From Bradyrhizobium sp. CCBAU 53340 (GTDB lineage Bacteria > Pseudomonadota > Alphaproteobacteria > Rhizobiales > Xanthobacteraceae): DNA of 64,000 bases. The translations under genes and the position numbers were made by a program. The notes below the pieces were generated by a model, which made no database searches, was not told the origin of the DNA, and saw only the letters and a list, made by a program, of their open reading frames with translations. Position 1 is the first letter of the stretch. Every line of letters starts with the position of its first letter. The stretch lies in NCBI RefSeq assembly GCF_015291645.1, contig NZ_CP030055.1, positions 5,952,001 to 6,016,000 of the forward strand, given 5' to 3'. Positions 9,040 to 17,982 of the stretch are shown piece by piece.

Positions 9040-9912
9040 CTACTTCCGGGCGGCATTCACAATCGCGATCACCCGCGACATCGCGTCAGCCTTGGCCGCG
9101 ACATTGCCGGGAACGGACTGACGCTTTTCGCCGGGGTCGTCGAAGTCATGCGTGGCTCCCGGATAGAGGACCGCATCGATCGGAGTGCCGGCCGCGCGCG
9201 ACCGCTCGGCCACGTGCTGACAGATGTCCGGCGAGACCTCCTCGTCATCCGATCCGAGGAACATCGTGATAGGCGTGCTGGTGGTAACGGCAGGTTCGAG
9301 CAAGGCCTCCTTTCCGCAACCAGGGTAGAACGCCATCGCCGCGCGAAAACCCGGGCGCGCGCCCTGCCGGATCATCACGTTGAGCGTCGTGCTGCCGCCA
9401 TTGGACCAGCCCTGAAGAAAAACGAGGTTTGGGACAACGTCGTTGCGGGCCAGCAAATACGCCAGCGCGCCCTCGGCATCGAACGGGCGCACCGTCAACT
9501 CGTTGACGCTGTCGCGGTCGGGATCGTGATGGGTGAACCGGCCAAAGCCATGTGCCTTGCCACGCGGCCCGAAGCTGTCGGGCAGCAACGCGATGTAGCC
9601 GCGATCGGCCCAGTATTGGCCCCACATCTGATGGCGCATCGACAAGGTGGCCGCGTTGCAGGGCGAGGTTACCGAGCGTGCGACGAAGGTACAGCCCGCA
9701 TTGTCGTTTGCGGAATAGGGGCCGGCGCGGCCATGCAGCATGACGACGGCGGGACGGGGCCCGCGCGCGGCCGGCTTGAACAAATAACCGACGATTTCAG
9801 CCGTTCCATCCGCGCTCTTGAAATAAACGGTTTCGGGGACGGCAGCCGCCGCCGACACCAGGAGCAGTTGCGCCCCGACGCAGCCCAGAATGCAACGCCA
9901 AAGCGCGATCAT
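9040..9912 (-). CDS. Secreted dienelactone hydrolase-like alpha/beta hydrolase
   Basis: About 290-aa alpha/beta hydrolase with an N-terminal signal sequence (hydrophobic LWRCILGCVGAQLLLVSAAAA, probable cleavage after AAAA), so periplasmic. The nucleophile elbow is GWSNGGS, the acid is probably the Asp of FLGSDDEEVSP, and the base the His of ATHDFDDP. A second motif, VVMLHGRAG, supplies the oxyanion region. The ATG at 9912 is preferred over the GTG at 9921. Dienelactone hydrolase proper uses Cys as nucleophile; serine here suggests an esterase or lactonase of the same fold. The gene is single, so its substrate is unknown. Confidence 0.83.
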   Translation of the reverse strand: MIALWRCILGCVGAQLLLVSAAAAVPETVYFKSADGTAEIVGYLFKPAARGPRPAVVMLHGRAGPYSANDNAGCTFVARSVTSPCNAATLSMRHQMWGQYWADRGYIALLPDSFGPRGKAHGFGRFTHHDPDRDSVNELTVRPFDAEGALAYLLARNDVVPNLVFLQGWSNGGSTTLNVMIRQGARPGFRAAMAFYPGCGKEALLEPAVTTSTPITMFLGSDDEEVSPDICQHVAERSRAAGTPIDAVLYPGATHDFDDPGEKRQSVPGNVAAKADAMSRVIAIVNAARK

Positions 9913-10176
9913 GACATCCACTCTTCACTTCGCTCCCGCGCGCATCGCAGGACGGCGGACATTGGCAAGGTCTCGGCTGCAGGCAGAAGAACGCGGGATC
10001 GAGAGCGAAGGCGCGGCTCCCTCGCCTCGTTCCCACAATTACAGGGAAAGCCGGTCCCGGCAAGATGACATTGCATGTCATGCCATGCGGCAGGAATTGA
10101 TTGGCAGCGCGCTTGGCCGCCGGCCATTTTGCTCTAGAATGATGACAGCAAACCCGCCAGCGAGAAGCGCACAGCC

Positions 10177-11064
10177 ATGCCGCAACAATTCGACCGATCC
10201 GCAGAAGATCTCGGCAACGCCATCCATTTCGAGCACGTCAACATCCAGGTTCCGGACCAGCGCCTCGCCACGCTGTTCTACGTCACCGGGCTCGGGCTCA
10301 CCCGCGATCCCTATCTGATGGTGTCCGACACCAACATGTGGATCAATGTCGGACGGAGCCAGTTTCATCTCCCGAGCGGCAAGCCGCAGGTGCTGCGCGG
10401 GCGCACCGGGCTCGTCATCGAGGGTCGCGAGGCGCTGCTGGCGCGATTGGCTTCGGTTAAGAGCAAGCTCGACGGTACGGCCTTTGCCTATGCCGAGCAC
10501 AATGACTATGTCGAAGCGACCTGCCCGTGGGGCAACCGCATCCGCATCCATGAACCCGACGCCGCGCGCTTCGGGCGCATCACGCTCGGCATTCCCTATG
10601 TCGAGTTCGACGTGCCGGCCGGATCGGTGCAGGCGATCTGCGCCTTCTATCCTGAGATCATGGGCATGCCCGCGAGCCTTCGCAACGGCGACGGCAAGGT
10701 TGCGGCGGTGAAGACCGGCCGCGACCAGCATCTCTTGTTCCGCGAGACCGACCGGCCGCAACCCGGCTATGACGGCCACCATGTGCAGATGTACATCACC
10801 GATTTCTCCGGCCCTTACCGCAAGCTGCTGGCGCGCGATTTGATCTCGCGCGAAGATAATCAGTATCAGTATCGCTTCTGCGACATCGTCGATCTCGACA
10901 GCGGCAAGCCGCTCTTCACCGTCGAGCACGAGGTGCGTAGCGCGACGCACCCGATGTTCATGAGGCCGATGGTCAATCGCAATCCCGTCGTCAACAACCG
11001 CAACTACGCCTACGGACACGATCAGGCGTCATGGGCGATGGGGCCGGATCAATACGACGGGTAG
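10177..11064 (+). CDS. VOC (glyoxalase/extradiol dioxygenase fold) family protein
   Basis: 295-aa protein with two vicinal-oxygen-chelate modules. The first begins FEHVNIQVPDQRLATLFYV at about residue 19, the second resembles GIPYVEFDVPAGSVQAIC at about 149. His residues in FEHV, in GHHVQMYI and the Glu in TVEHE are candidate metal ligands. The pattern fits a ring-cleavage-type or lyase-type VOC enzyme, but the family covers many reactions. Upstream (9913-10176) I see no gene. It ends 36 bases before the putative regulatory site of the peptide gene and is not obviously part of that locus. Confidence 0.78.
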   Translation: MPQQFDRSAEDLGNAIHFEHVNIQVPDQRLATLFYVTGLGLTRDPYLMVSDTNMWINVGRSQFHLPSGKPQVLRGRTGLVIEGREALLARLASVKSKLDGTAFAYAEHNDYVEATCPWGNRIRIHEPDAARFGRITLGIPYVEFDVPAGSVQAICAFYPEIMGMPASLRNGDGKVAAVKTGRDQHLLFRETDRPQPGYDGHHVQMYITDFSGPYRKLLARDLISREDNQYQYRFCDIVDLDSGKPLFTVEHEVRSATHPMFMRPMVNRNPVVNNRNYAYGHDQASWAMGPDQYDG

Positions 11065-11100
11065 GACTCTAGCGACGAAATGAACGACAGAGAGAGCAAC

Positions 11101-11157
11101 GTGATACCGGTCACGGCGCGGGTCTGATGCATACGACATGCTGTCCGCCGTTGCGGG
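11101..11157 (+). promoter_or_regulatory. Candidate CRP/FNR-type site and promoter for peptide gene 1
   Basis: GTGATACCGGTCAC at 11101-11114 has arms GTGA and TCAC six bases apart, the spacing of CRP-type sites. After 22 bases comes CATGcTGTCCGC (11137) and, two bases later, TTGCGGG (11151-11157). The same two elements with the same 22-base gap precede the second peptide gene. If the palindrome acts at a class II position (centre -41.5), CATGCT falls at -12 to -7; that placement is inference. Confidence 0.62.
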
Positions 11158-11191
11158 GATGATCCCGCGGCATCAAGACAGGAGAGACAAC

Positions 11192-11419
11192 ATGACCCAT
11201 CAGATCAACGACAACAGCATCAATTGCGAACTCTCGATGGAGCAGCTCGACGGCGTCGCCGGCGGCGGCTGGTTCAGCAGCCTCGTGCATGGCATCGAGC
11301 ACGGGCTGAAGTCGTTCTTCACCAACCCGGTCGTCGCAGGGGTTGCCGCCGGCATTATCCTGGTCGGCGGGATCGTCACCGGCGCCGGCGGTGGCAACCC
11401 GCCCCAGAGGCTGAACTAA
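11192..11419 (+). CDS. Double-glycine-leader peptide precursor 1 (bacteriocin/microcin-like)
   Basis: 75-aa precursor. The leader (1-26) has NCELS at 11-15, Leu19, Val22 and AGGG at 23-26, matching the pattern recognised by C39 peptidases. The core begins WFSSLVHGIEHGLKSFF (likely amphipathic helix), then residues 45-68 form a Gly/Ala/Val/Ile-rich segment with several small-x-x-x-small pairs that could span a membrane, ending NPPQRLN. AGGAGA lies six bases before the ATG at 11192; the longer frame to 11138 has no comparable site. A strong terminator follows. The processing enzyme is probably the C39 transporter encoded next door. Antibacterial activity is inference; the peptide could also be a signal or effector. 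Confidence 0.85.
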   Translation: MTHQINDNSINCELSMEQLDGVAGGGWFSSLVHGIEHGLKSFFTNPVVAGVAAGIILVGGIVTGAGGGNPPQRLN

Positions 11420-11470
11420 GGCCAGCCCGCAGGGCGGCCTCTCATCGGCCGCGTTAGCAGCTCTACGAGG

Positions 11471-11506
11471 AAACTCCCGGACAAAGCCGTCCGGGAGTTT
11501 TCTTTT
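11471..11506 (+). terminator. Rho-independent terminator after peptide gene 1
   Basis: A perfect 12-bp stem AAACTCCCGGAC (11471-11482) pairs with GTCCGGGAGTTT (11489-11500) around the 6-base loop AAAGCC, followed by TCTTTT. The T-run is on the plus strand, so it ends the peptide gene; it also separates it from the convergent transporter operon. Confidence 0.9.
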
Positions 11507-11530
11507 GGGATCACCAGACAGACGAAGCGC

Positions 11531-14425
11531 TCAGAGCATCTGCCGCCGCGCGAACGCGGCGAACATGCCGGAGGCCGCATTCAGCTCGGCGAACGTTCCA
11601 GTCTCGACGATCTTGCCGTCGACCAGCACGATGATCCGGTCGGCGCGCTGCACGGTGCTGAGGCGGTGCGCGATCACGATGCGGGTCACGTTGAGGTTTT
11701 CCAGCGCGTCGCTGACGATGGCCTGGGATCGATTGTCCAGCGAGCTCGTCGCCTCGTCGAACAACAGGATGCGTGGCCGCCGTGCAATCGCCCGCGCGAT
11801 CATGATGCGCTGGCGCTGTCCGCCGGATAGCGTGCTGACGCCCTCGGACACCTGGGTGAGCATGCCCATCGGCATCGCCTTGATATCGTCTTCGATGCCG
11901 GCGAGGCGCGCGGCCTCCCAGGCCTGATCGAGCGGCAGACGGACGCCGCCGCAGATATTCTCGTAGATGTTTCCGTTCGCGAGCTTGGCGTTCTGCAGGA
12001 CCACGCCGAGCTGACGCCGCAACGCGCTCGCATCCAGGGTCTCGATCGACTTGCCGTCATAGAACACCGCGCCCGCCTCCGGGCGCTCGAACCCGAGCAG
12101 CAGCCGGAACAGGGACGATTTTCCGCTACCTGACGGACCGACCACCGCGACATATTCGCCCGGCGCGATCTTCAAGCTGACATTGTCGAGCACCAGGGGC
12201 CCGTTCTGGAGATAACGGAACGACACCCGCGCGAGCTCGACCGATCCGGACAATTCGCCCGGCGATTTACGATCGTCGGGGATTTCGCTCGGGCTCGCAA
12301 TTAGAGGCCGCAGCCGAAGCAGCGGCGGGATGGCAATCAGCGCCTCGCTGACGCCGGCCGCCCAGGAGCCGACCGATCCCATCGATTGACCGAAGGCGGA
12401 AAAGAACGCGAAGAAGGTACCGATGTCGGAGAGCAGACCGCTGCTCGAATACGACGCGTACGCGTAGATGATCAGCGTCGCGATGGTGGGAAACGCGGTC
12501 TCGAACGCACCGAGGCCGTTGCCCGCCACCTGCGACGACACGAAATACTGCTTCTGGGTCGCAAACTGCTTCGACCAGATCGCGAGCGCGCGCGACGTCG
12601 CCGCCGACACGCGCAACTTGCCGACGCCGGTCAGGAGCTGGAGCACGAACCCGCTGACCTTGCCCTGCTGGTTGAAGTGCTTGCTCTCGTAATGCAGCCG
12701 CACCAGATTGGTGCCGATGATGGCCGCCGCCCGGACAGATGTCAGTGCCACCGCGACCAGTGCCAGCTTGAGATTGTAGTAGAGCATCAAGCCGAGGCTG
12801 AACAGGCAGAACAGGCCGGCGATCATGCCGCGCAAGGCGTGCCCGGTCAGGGCCCGCCGCGCGGCATCAATGCCCATGGCGCGGTCGACCAGTTCGCCCG
12901 CGGTGAACTCGCGGAAGATGGCGGTCGGCAACCGCAGCAGACGGTCGATCATCGCCGACTGCAGCCGCCAGTCGATCGTTGCCTCCATCCGCAGCATGAC
13001 AAAGCCCTGCATGACCTGGACACCGGCCACCGACAGGCCGGCGAGAACCAGCGCGAGCGCGCAGAAGCCGAGCTGATCCAGCTCCGATCGCGGAATGATC
13101 GAGCTGATCAGGAGATTGGTGACGAACGGCGTCACCAGCGACAACAGGCCGATCAGGACGACCGACAGCGCGATGCGCAGCCCGCTGCCGCGGGCATGGC
13201 GCAATGAGAATTGCAGAAGGTCGGTGAACTTCAGAGTGCGCGAGGGCAGAGGCGGATAGAACGTCGCCGCCTCCGGCGCGATCTGCGCAGCGACGGCCCG
13301 GTCGACCGGCCGGCGCGCCTTGCTGCGCGGGTCGATCATGACGTATCCGCGACGCGGCTCGAAGACGAGCGCTATCGGGGCCGCTGTCTCACCGAGCCAG
13401 CCGACCATCGGACCCGCGTCGAGCTTCCACCAATCCGACCGGAGCAGGACCTGGCGCAGCCGCAGGCGCGCAGACTGCGCGATTGCGACGAGGCCGGCAA
13501 AATCCTGCGCACTGCCGTCAACGCGGCCGGAGATCACGATCGGCGCGCGCATCGCGCTACCGACGATCTGGCAGGCGCCGGCCAGCCTGTCGGACCAGGA
13601 TGCATCGACCGCATCGTGATCGAAGCGCCGCACGATGATGCCGGACAGGCGGTCGAAGGCTTCCACGGCCTGCGTCGCGGCGAGCCCGGTTCGACTCACC
13701 AGACGTTCGCTCTCGTTCAGGGAGTCGCGGGCCAGCATGTCCCGCACACAGACAACGAAGCTGAGATGGAATTGATCGACTGCCGGCCAGATCAAGCCGT
13801 CGGCCGGCGCGACGCTGGTTGCGCTTAATGCGCATCCCTCTGCGCCCGCCTCGACCCACAAGCCCGACGTCAGCGGCAGCGGAGGGCTTCCCGCGGTGCA
13901 GGCCGCACCGGTTCCGATCAGACGAAGCGCACCACGCGCCACATTGAGCCAGAGCAGCCCGCGCATCGGTCCGCGCCGGGGCTCGCCCGCGATCAACTCG
14001 ACTTCGCCGTCGGGCAGTTCGGCCATTTGCCACAATGGCGCCGGCCCCGCCACGAAGCGCGCAAGCCGCTCGATCCAGCGCACCGCCTGCTCCGGCGCCA
14101 GATCGGTCCTGGGAACGACGGATACGCGCGTGTCCTGCGCGCCGACCGCGATGAAGCGCAAGCCGTCCGGAGACGAGAAAGGCAATGGCGGAAGGTCAGG
14201 AATGATGCCGCCGCGTTCGATGCGGAACAGGTGATGGCGGAGGCCGGACTTGCCGTCCCGGACATCGACGGCAAAGATGTCGGCGTGACCGGCGGCGATT
14301 TCGAAGACGTAGCCATGATGATCGAGCAGGATCGGCCGGCGGCCGTCGATCGTCATCTCGCGCGGCAATTCCAGCGCCGCGACGAGCGCTGCACCGGATA
14401 CGATATGGTCGATCCGACCGGTCAT
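11531..14425 (-). CDS. NHLM-type bacteriocin export ABC transporter, ATP-binding protein with long N-terminal extension
   Basis: 964 aa. Residues 1-400 form a non-transporter extension without a C39 cysteine motif; 415-705 are the six-helix exporter domain; 728-964 are the nucleotide-binding domain with Walker [10 protein letters not shown] (763-771), signature LSGGQRQR and Walker B ILLFDEATSSLD. This architecture is that of the second ABC protein in NHLM (nitrile-hydratase-leader microcin type) export systems. The start at 14425 overlaps the upstream transporter stop (ATGA), so the two are coupled and may act as a heteromeric exporter. The function of the N-terminal region is unknown. It is the last gene of the adaptor-ABC-ABC operon. 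Confidence 0.9.
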   Translation of the reverse strand: MTGRIDHIVSGAALVAALELPREMTIDGRRPILLDHHGYVFEIAAGHADIFAVDVRDGKSGLRHHLFRIERGGIIPDLPPLPFSSPDGLRFIAVGAQDTRVSVVPRTDLAPEQAVRWIERLARFVAGPAPLWQMAELPDGEVELIAGEPRRGPMRGLLWLNVARGALRLIGTGAACTAGSPPLPLTSGLWVEAGAEGCALSATSVAPADGLIWPAVDQFHLSFVVCVRDMLARDSLNESERLVSRTGLAATQAVEAFDRLSGIIVRRFDHDAVDASWSDRLAGACQIVGSAMRAPIVISGRVDGSAQDFAGLVAIAQSARLRLRQVLLRSDWWKLDAGPMVGWLGETAAPIALVFEPRRGYVMIDPRSKARRPVDRAVAAQIAPEAATFYPPLPSRTLKFTDLLQFSLRHARGSGLRIALSVVLIGLLSLVTPFVTNLLISSIIPRSELDQLGFCALALVLAGLSVAGVQVMQGFVMLRMEATIDWRLQSAMIDRLLRLPTAIFREFTAGELVDRAMGIDAARRALTGHALRGMIAGLFCLFSLGLMLYYNLKLALVAVALTSVRAAAIIGTNLVRLHYESKHFNQQGKVSGFVLQLLTGVGKLRVSAATSRALAIWSKQFATQKQYFVSSQVAGNGLGAFETAFPTIATLIIYAYASYSSSGLLSDIGTFFAFFSAFGQSMGSVGSWAAGVSEALIAIPPLLRLRPLIASPSEIPDDRKSPGELSGSVELARVSFRYLQNGPLVLDNVSLKIAPGEYVAVVGPSGSGKSSLFRLLLGFERPEAGAVFYDGKSIETLDASALRRQLGVVLQNAKLANGNIYENICGGVRLPLDQAWEAARLAGIEDDIKAMPMGMLTQVSEGVSTLSGGQRQRIMIARAIARRPRILLFDEATSSLDNRSQAIVSDALENLNVTRIVIAHRLSTVQRADRIIVLVDGKIVETGTFAELNAASGMFAAFARRQML

Positions 14426-16581
14426 TCCTTCGACACCAGTCTGGCATATTCGCCGTTCAGCGCGAGCAGCGCCTCGTGCGTGCCGCGCTCGGCGACCTTG
14501 CCTTGCCGCAACACGATGATCTCGTCGCAATCCCTGATCGTGCTGAGGCGATGGGCGATGATGATGCAGGTGCAGCCGCAGCGGCGGAGATTGTCGTCGA
14601 TGGCCTTCTCCGTCACGGGGTCGAGCGCAGCCGTTGCCTCGTCGAGCACGACGATGGAGGGATGGCCGACCAGCGCGCGGGCGATCTCGATGCGTTGGCG
14701 CTGGCCGCCGCTGAAATTGGTGCCGCCCTCGCTGACATAGGAATCGTAATTGCCGGCGCGGATCGCGATATCGTCCTGGATCTCGCCGTCCTTGAGCGCC
14801 CTTGTTAGATCGATGTCGGGGATGGTCCGGTCCCAGAGCGTGAGATTGTCGCGCACCGTTCCCTCGAACAGGAAGATGTCCTGGTCCACATAGGCGATGG
14901 AGTTGGCGAGGATATCGGGCGGGATCTCCGCAAGCTTCGTCCCGTCGATCAGGATCTCTCCGGCCCAGGGCTTGTAGAGCCCGCAGATCAGGCGGCCGAG
15001 CGTGGATTTGCCACTGCCTGAAGCGCCGACCAGCGCCACCCGTGACCCGGGATTGACGGTGATCGAGAGATCGGAAATGAGCGGCGGCTCGAGCAGCGAA
15101 TAGCCGAACTGCACGTCGCGAAACTCGATCCGTCCATCCAGCTTCGCCGGGAAGGCTTCGTCCGATGCGCGTGCGGGATCGCCGAGCGGATAGTTGTAGA
15201 CGTCTTCGAGGCGATCGAGCGCGCCCTTGATCAGCTGAAAGCTGCCGGCCTGGTTGACCAGTGTCGCCACCGGCTCGGAAAAGCTCGCCATCAGCGACTG
15301 GAAAGCAACGAGGCTGCCGAGCGTCAGCGAGCCCTCGATCACCCGCAGGCCGCCGAGGATCAGGATCGCGGTCATGGTCAGTCCGGCGATCAGGGTCGGG
15401 ATCATGTCGAGAATGATCGACGACGACGCCAGATCGCGCTCGGCGTTCAGCACCTTGGCCTGAACGCCCGACCATTGCCCAAAGGCCTCGTCCTCGAGCC
15501 CGCTCGCCTTGATGGTCTCGATCGACCTTACGATGCTGACGACGGCCCCGAGCAGCTTGCCGCGCTCCAGCGAGAGCCCGCGGCTGAGGTCCTCCCGGCG
15601 TCGCATCGAAAGTCGCAAGGTGAGAACATTGAGCAGCGACAGGCCGATGCACACCGCAGCCAGCCAGTGATCGTAGACGATCATGGCGAACGCAAAGAAC
15701 GCCACGGAAGTGAGGCTGAGCGCATTCGCGGCGATGCCACCGGCCAGCAGGCGTGCAATCTGGTCATTGGCGCCCACCCGCGCGGCGATGTCGCCGGCGT
15801 GGCGCTGGGTGAAGAACTCGATCGGCAAGGCCATCACCCGCCAGAGAAAGCGGCTGATCATCACCACCGAAAGCTTTGTCTGGAGCCGTAGCAGCAGGGA
15901 TTGCTGCAGCAGCGTCAGGATGGTGCGGATCAGGGCCGTCACCCCCATGCCGATCAGCAGCGGACGCAGCCAGCCGTCCAGATGCTGAATCAGGATGTCG
16001 TCGATGAAGATCTTCGAGAAGCTTGCGGCGACGAGACCGGGAATGACCATGACGAAGCTGAGCAGGATCAGCAGCCCGACCGCAGCCTTGGAGCCGCGCA
16101 ATTCCCGCAACAGCAGCCGCAATCCCGCCGGCTTGGCCCCTGACGGCGCAAATCCGGGCGCCGGCTCCATGGTGAGGACGACGCCGGTAAAGCTGCGGTC
16201 GAGCTCGTCGATGCCGACCTGCCGTCGCCCGAAGGCCGGATCGTTGATCGAGGCGGACTTGCCCTTGATGCCTTCCAGAACGACGAAATGGTTGAAGTTC
16301 CAGTGGATGATGCATGGCGTCGGCGCCGAGCCGAGCGCCGCGAGGTCGAGCCGAAATCCCTTGGCGTTCAGCCCGAAGCGCTTCGCGGCCCTGACGACAT
16401 TGCTGGCCTTGCTGCCGTCGCGGGAGACGCCGCATTCGACGCGAAGCCGCTCGAGCGGCACCCACGCCCCGTAATGCGCCAGCACCATGGCGAGGCAGGC
16501 GGCACCGCATTCGGCCGCTTCCATCTGCAGGATCGTCGGCGTGCGCTTGACGTCTGCGGTCGGCGTAACAGGGCTAGCCAT
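14422..16581 (-). CDS. NHLM-type bacteriocin export ABC transporter with C39 peptidase domain
   Basis: 719-aa peptidase-containing ABC transporter that should cut double-glycine leaders and export the core across the inner membrane. The C39 domain (about 12-140) keeps the catalytic triad: Cys25 in AECGAAC, His98 in NHFVVLEG and Asp114 in INDPAFG. The exporter helices span about 165-450. The nucleotide-binding domain has Walker A GASGSGKST (519-527), signature FSGGQRQR and Walker B VVLDEATAALD. The start at 16581 overlaps the adaptor gene by eight bases; the longer frame to 16761 is antisense-like shadow within the adaptor gene. Two matching precursors lie within 6 kb, one on each side. Confidence 0.93.
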   Translation of the reverse strand: MASPVTPTADVKRTPTILQMEAAECGAACLAMVLAHYGAWVPLERLRVECGVSRDGSKASNVVRAAKRFGLNAKGFRLDLAALGSAPTPCIIHWNFNHFVVLEGIKGKSASINDPAFGRRQVGIDELDRSFTGVVLTMEPAPGFAPSGAKPAGLRLLLRELRGSKAAVGLLILLSFVMVIPGLVAASFSKIFIDDILIQHLDGWLRPLLIGMGVTALIRTILTLLQQSLLLRLQTKLSVVMISRFLWRVMALPIEFFTQRHAGDIAARVGANDQIARLLAGGIAANALSLTSVAFFAFAMIVYDHWLAAVCIGLSLLNVLTLRLSMRRREDLSRGLSLERGKLLGAVVSIVRSIETIKASGLEDEAFGQWSGVQAKVLNAERDLASSSIILDMIPTLIAGLTMTAILILGGLRVIEGSLTLGSLVAFQSLMASFSEPVATLVNQAGSFQLIKGALDRLEDVYNYPLGDPARASDEAFPAKLDGRIEFRDVQFGYSLLEPPLISDLSITVNPGSRVALVGASGSGKSTLGRLICGLYKPWAGEILIDGTKLAEIPPDILANSIAYVDQDIFLFEGTVRDNLTLWDRTIPDIDLTRALKDGEIQDDIAIRAGNYDSYVSEGGTNFSGGQRQRIEIARALVGHPSIVVLDEATAALDPVTEKAIDDNLRRCGCTCIIIAHRLSTIRDCDEIIVLRQGKVAERGTHEALLALNGEYARLVSKE

Positions 16582-17839
16582 CGATCCCCGTCCACTTCCT
16601 GAGAAGGGGGACAACAAGGTCGATCGGGCGCCGGCTCCTGGTGGTAATCTCCGCCTGCGCCAACGTGCCGCTGGTGAGATGCACCTGCGGCCCCTTGCCG
16701 ACTGCCCAGCGATATCCGCTCGCGGTCGACAGATCCTGCTCCAGCGACACCGTGACCGCATAGGGCGCGCCGTCGTGGGAGAACACCTTGACGAGCTGAT
16801 CGTTATGCAGCACGGCGGTCATGCCCTGCGGCGTCACCGGAAATTCGGAGACGCTCGAGACCACGCCGATCATCGTGCCGAATTCCTCGCGTTTGACGGT
16901 GCTCGGCGCCACCCGCACCTGATAGCCCGGCTTGACGCTCTTGCCTTGCTCTGCGGGGATGTAGACCACCGCCTCGAGCCGCGCGCCCTCGTCCTCGATG
17001 AGCACGACCGGGGTTCCCACGGCGAGGACCGAGCCGGAGGACGTCTTGATCTCCAGGACGCGTCCGGCAATCGGGCTGAGCACCTGCGAATTTCGGCCCA
17101 GCGTGCCCGCGAGCGCCTGCATCTCGCGGCGCGCATTGTTCGCGGCAAATTCGGCCTGCTGCAATTCGCGTGCGCGCTGGGTTTCGAGATCGGTCTTCTG
17201 CGCGTGAAGCTTGAGAATCTCGTTTTGCGAATCCGTCCGGCGCTGCTGCGCCTCGGTCAGTTCGAGACGGCGGTCCTCGAGCGTCTTCCGTGTCGTCAGG
17301 CCCTTGATCATCAGCTGTTCGAGATTCTTGACGTCGACGTCGAGCGACTGAACGCGCTGGCCGGTGGCCTCGATGACCTTGTTGAAGGCCGCTTCGAGCT
17401 TGTCGAAGTTGGAGGCCTTGACCGCGAGTTCCGCCGCGACTTTCGTGGCCATGTCGTCGTGCTCGCGCTGGCGCTCCTTGTAGGTTTCGACGGCGTTGCC
17501 GTATTTCTGCTCGATCTCGGTCTGCGAGATCTGGGCGATCACCTGCCCGCGCTCGACATGGTCGCCGACCGAGACACCGAGCGAGGCGAGCCGTCCTTCG
17601 GCGGCGGAGACCGCATCGACGACGCGGCCGCTTCCGACCAGAATCCCCTGCCCCGACACGCGCGACGGAATCCGGCCGTAGATGCCCCAGATCAGCGCGG
17701 CGACCATCGCGGTCGTCACGATCGCGGCGAGGATCCAGTCGGCCGGCTTGGTGATCGCAACGAGATGATCAAGCTCCTCCGGCGAGGCCGCGCGCTGCAA
17801 CGCGCTGGCGCGGAAGATTTTGTCAGCGCCATCGGTCAC
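16574..17839 (-). CDS. NHLM-type bacteriocin secretion protein, HlyD-like membrane fusion adaptor
   Basis: About 421-aa periplasmic adaptor. A single membrane helix (about 35-54, WILAAIVTTAMVAALIWGI) is followed by a lipoyl-like segment, a long helical hairpin rich in Gln/Glu/Lys (about 105-230), and a second lipoyl/barrel region. It would link the exporters to an outer-membrane channel; no TolC homologue is encoded in the window. I prefer the GTG start at 17839 with GAGGGAG six bases upstream; another GTG at 17881 gives 435 aa without such a site. It heads the minus-strand export operon and is divergent from the secreted hypothetical protein gene. Confidence 0.88.
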   Translation of the reverse strand: MTDGADKIFRASALQRAASPEELDHLVAITKPADWILAAIVTTAMVAALIWGIYGRIPSRVSGQGILVGSGRVVDAVSAAEGRLASLGVSVGDHVERGQVIAQISQTEIEQKYGNAVETYKERQREHDDMATKVAAELAVKASNFDKLEAAFNKVIEATGQRVQSLDVDVKNLEQLMIKGLTTRKTLEDRRLELTEAQQRRTDSQNEILKLHAQKTDLETQRARELQQAEFAANNARREMQALAGTLGRNSQVLSPIAGRVLEIKTSSGSVLAVGTPVVLIEDEGARLEAVVYIPAEQGKSVKPGYQVRVAPSTVKREEFGTMIGVVSSVSEFPVTPQGMTAVLHNDQLVKVFSHDGAPYAVTVSLEQDLSTASGYRWAVGKGPQVHLTSGTLAQAEITTRSRRPIDLVVPLLRKWTGIDG

Positions 17840-17982
17840 ACCGCACTCCCTCGCAAGACATTGCGGCGCAATCGTCCGCACGGACGAGGCCGAGAATGGG
17901 ATTGAGCGAAATTGTGGGCGGGGCTAAGCTCACATCGAGAACGAGCTGCATCCGTCGAAGCAGAGGACATCGGACGCACCAG

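Noticed and set aside
14425..15652. Extended N-terminus of the second ABC transporter frame
   Set aside because: This part overlaps the C39 transporter gene in another frame; the ATG at 14425 overlaps that gene's stop and begins the conserved protein.
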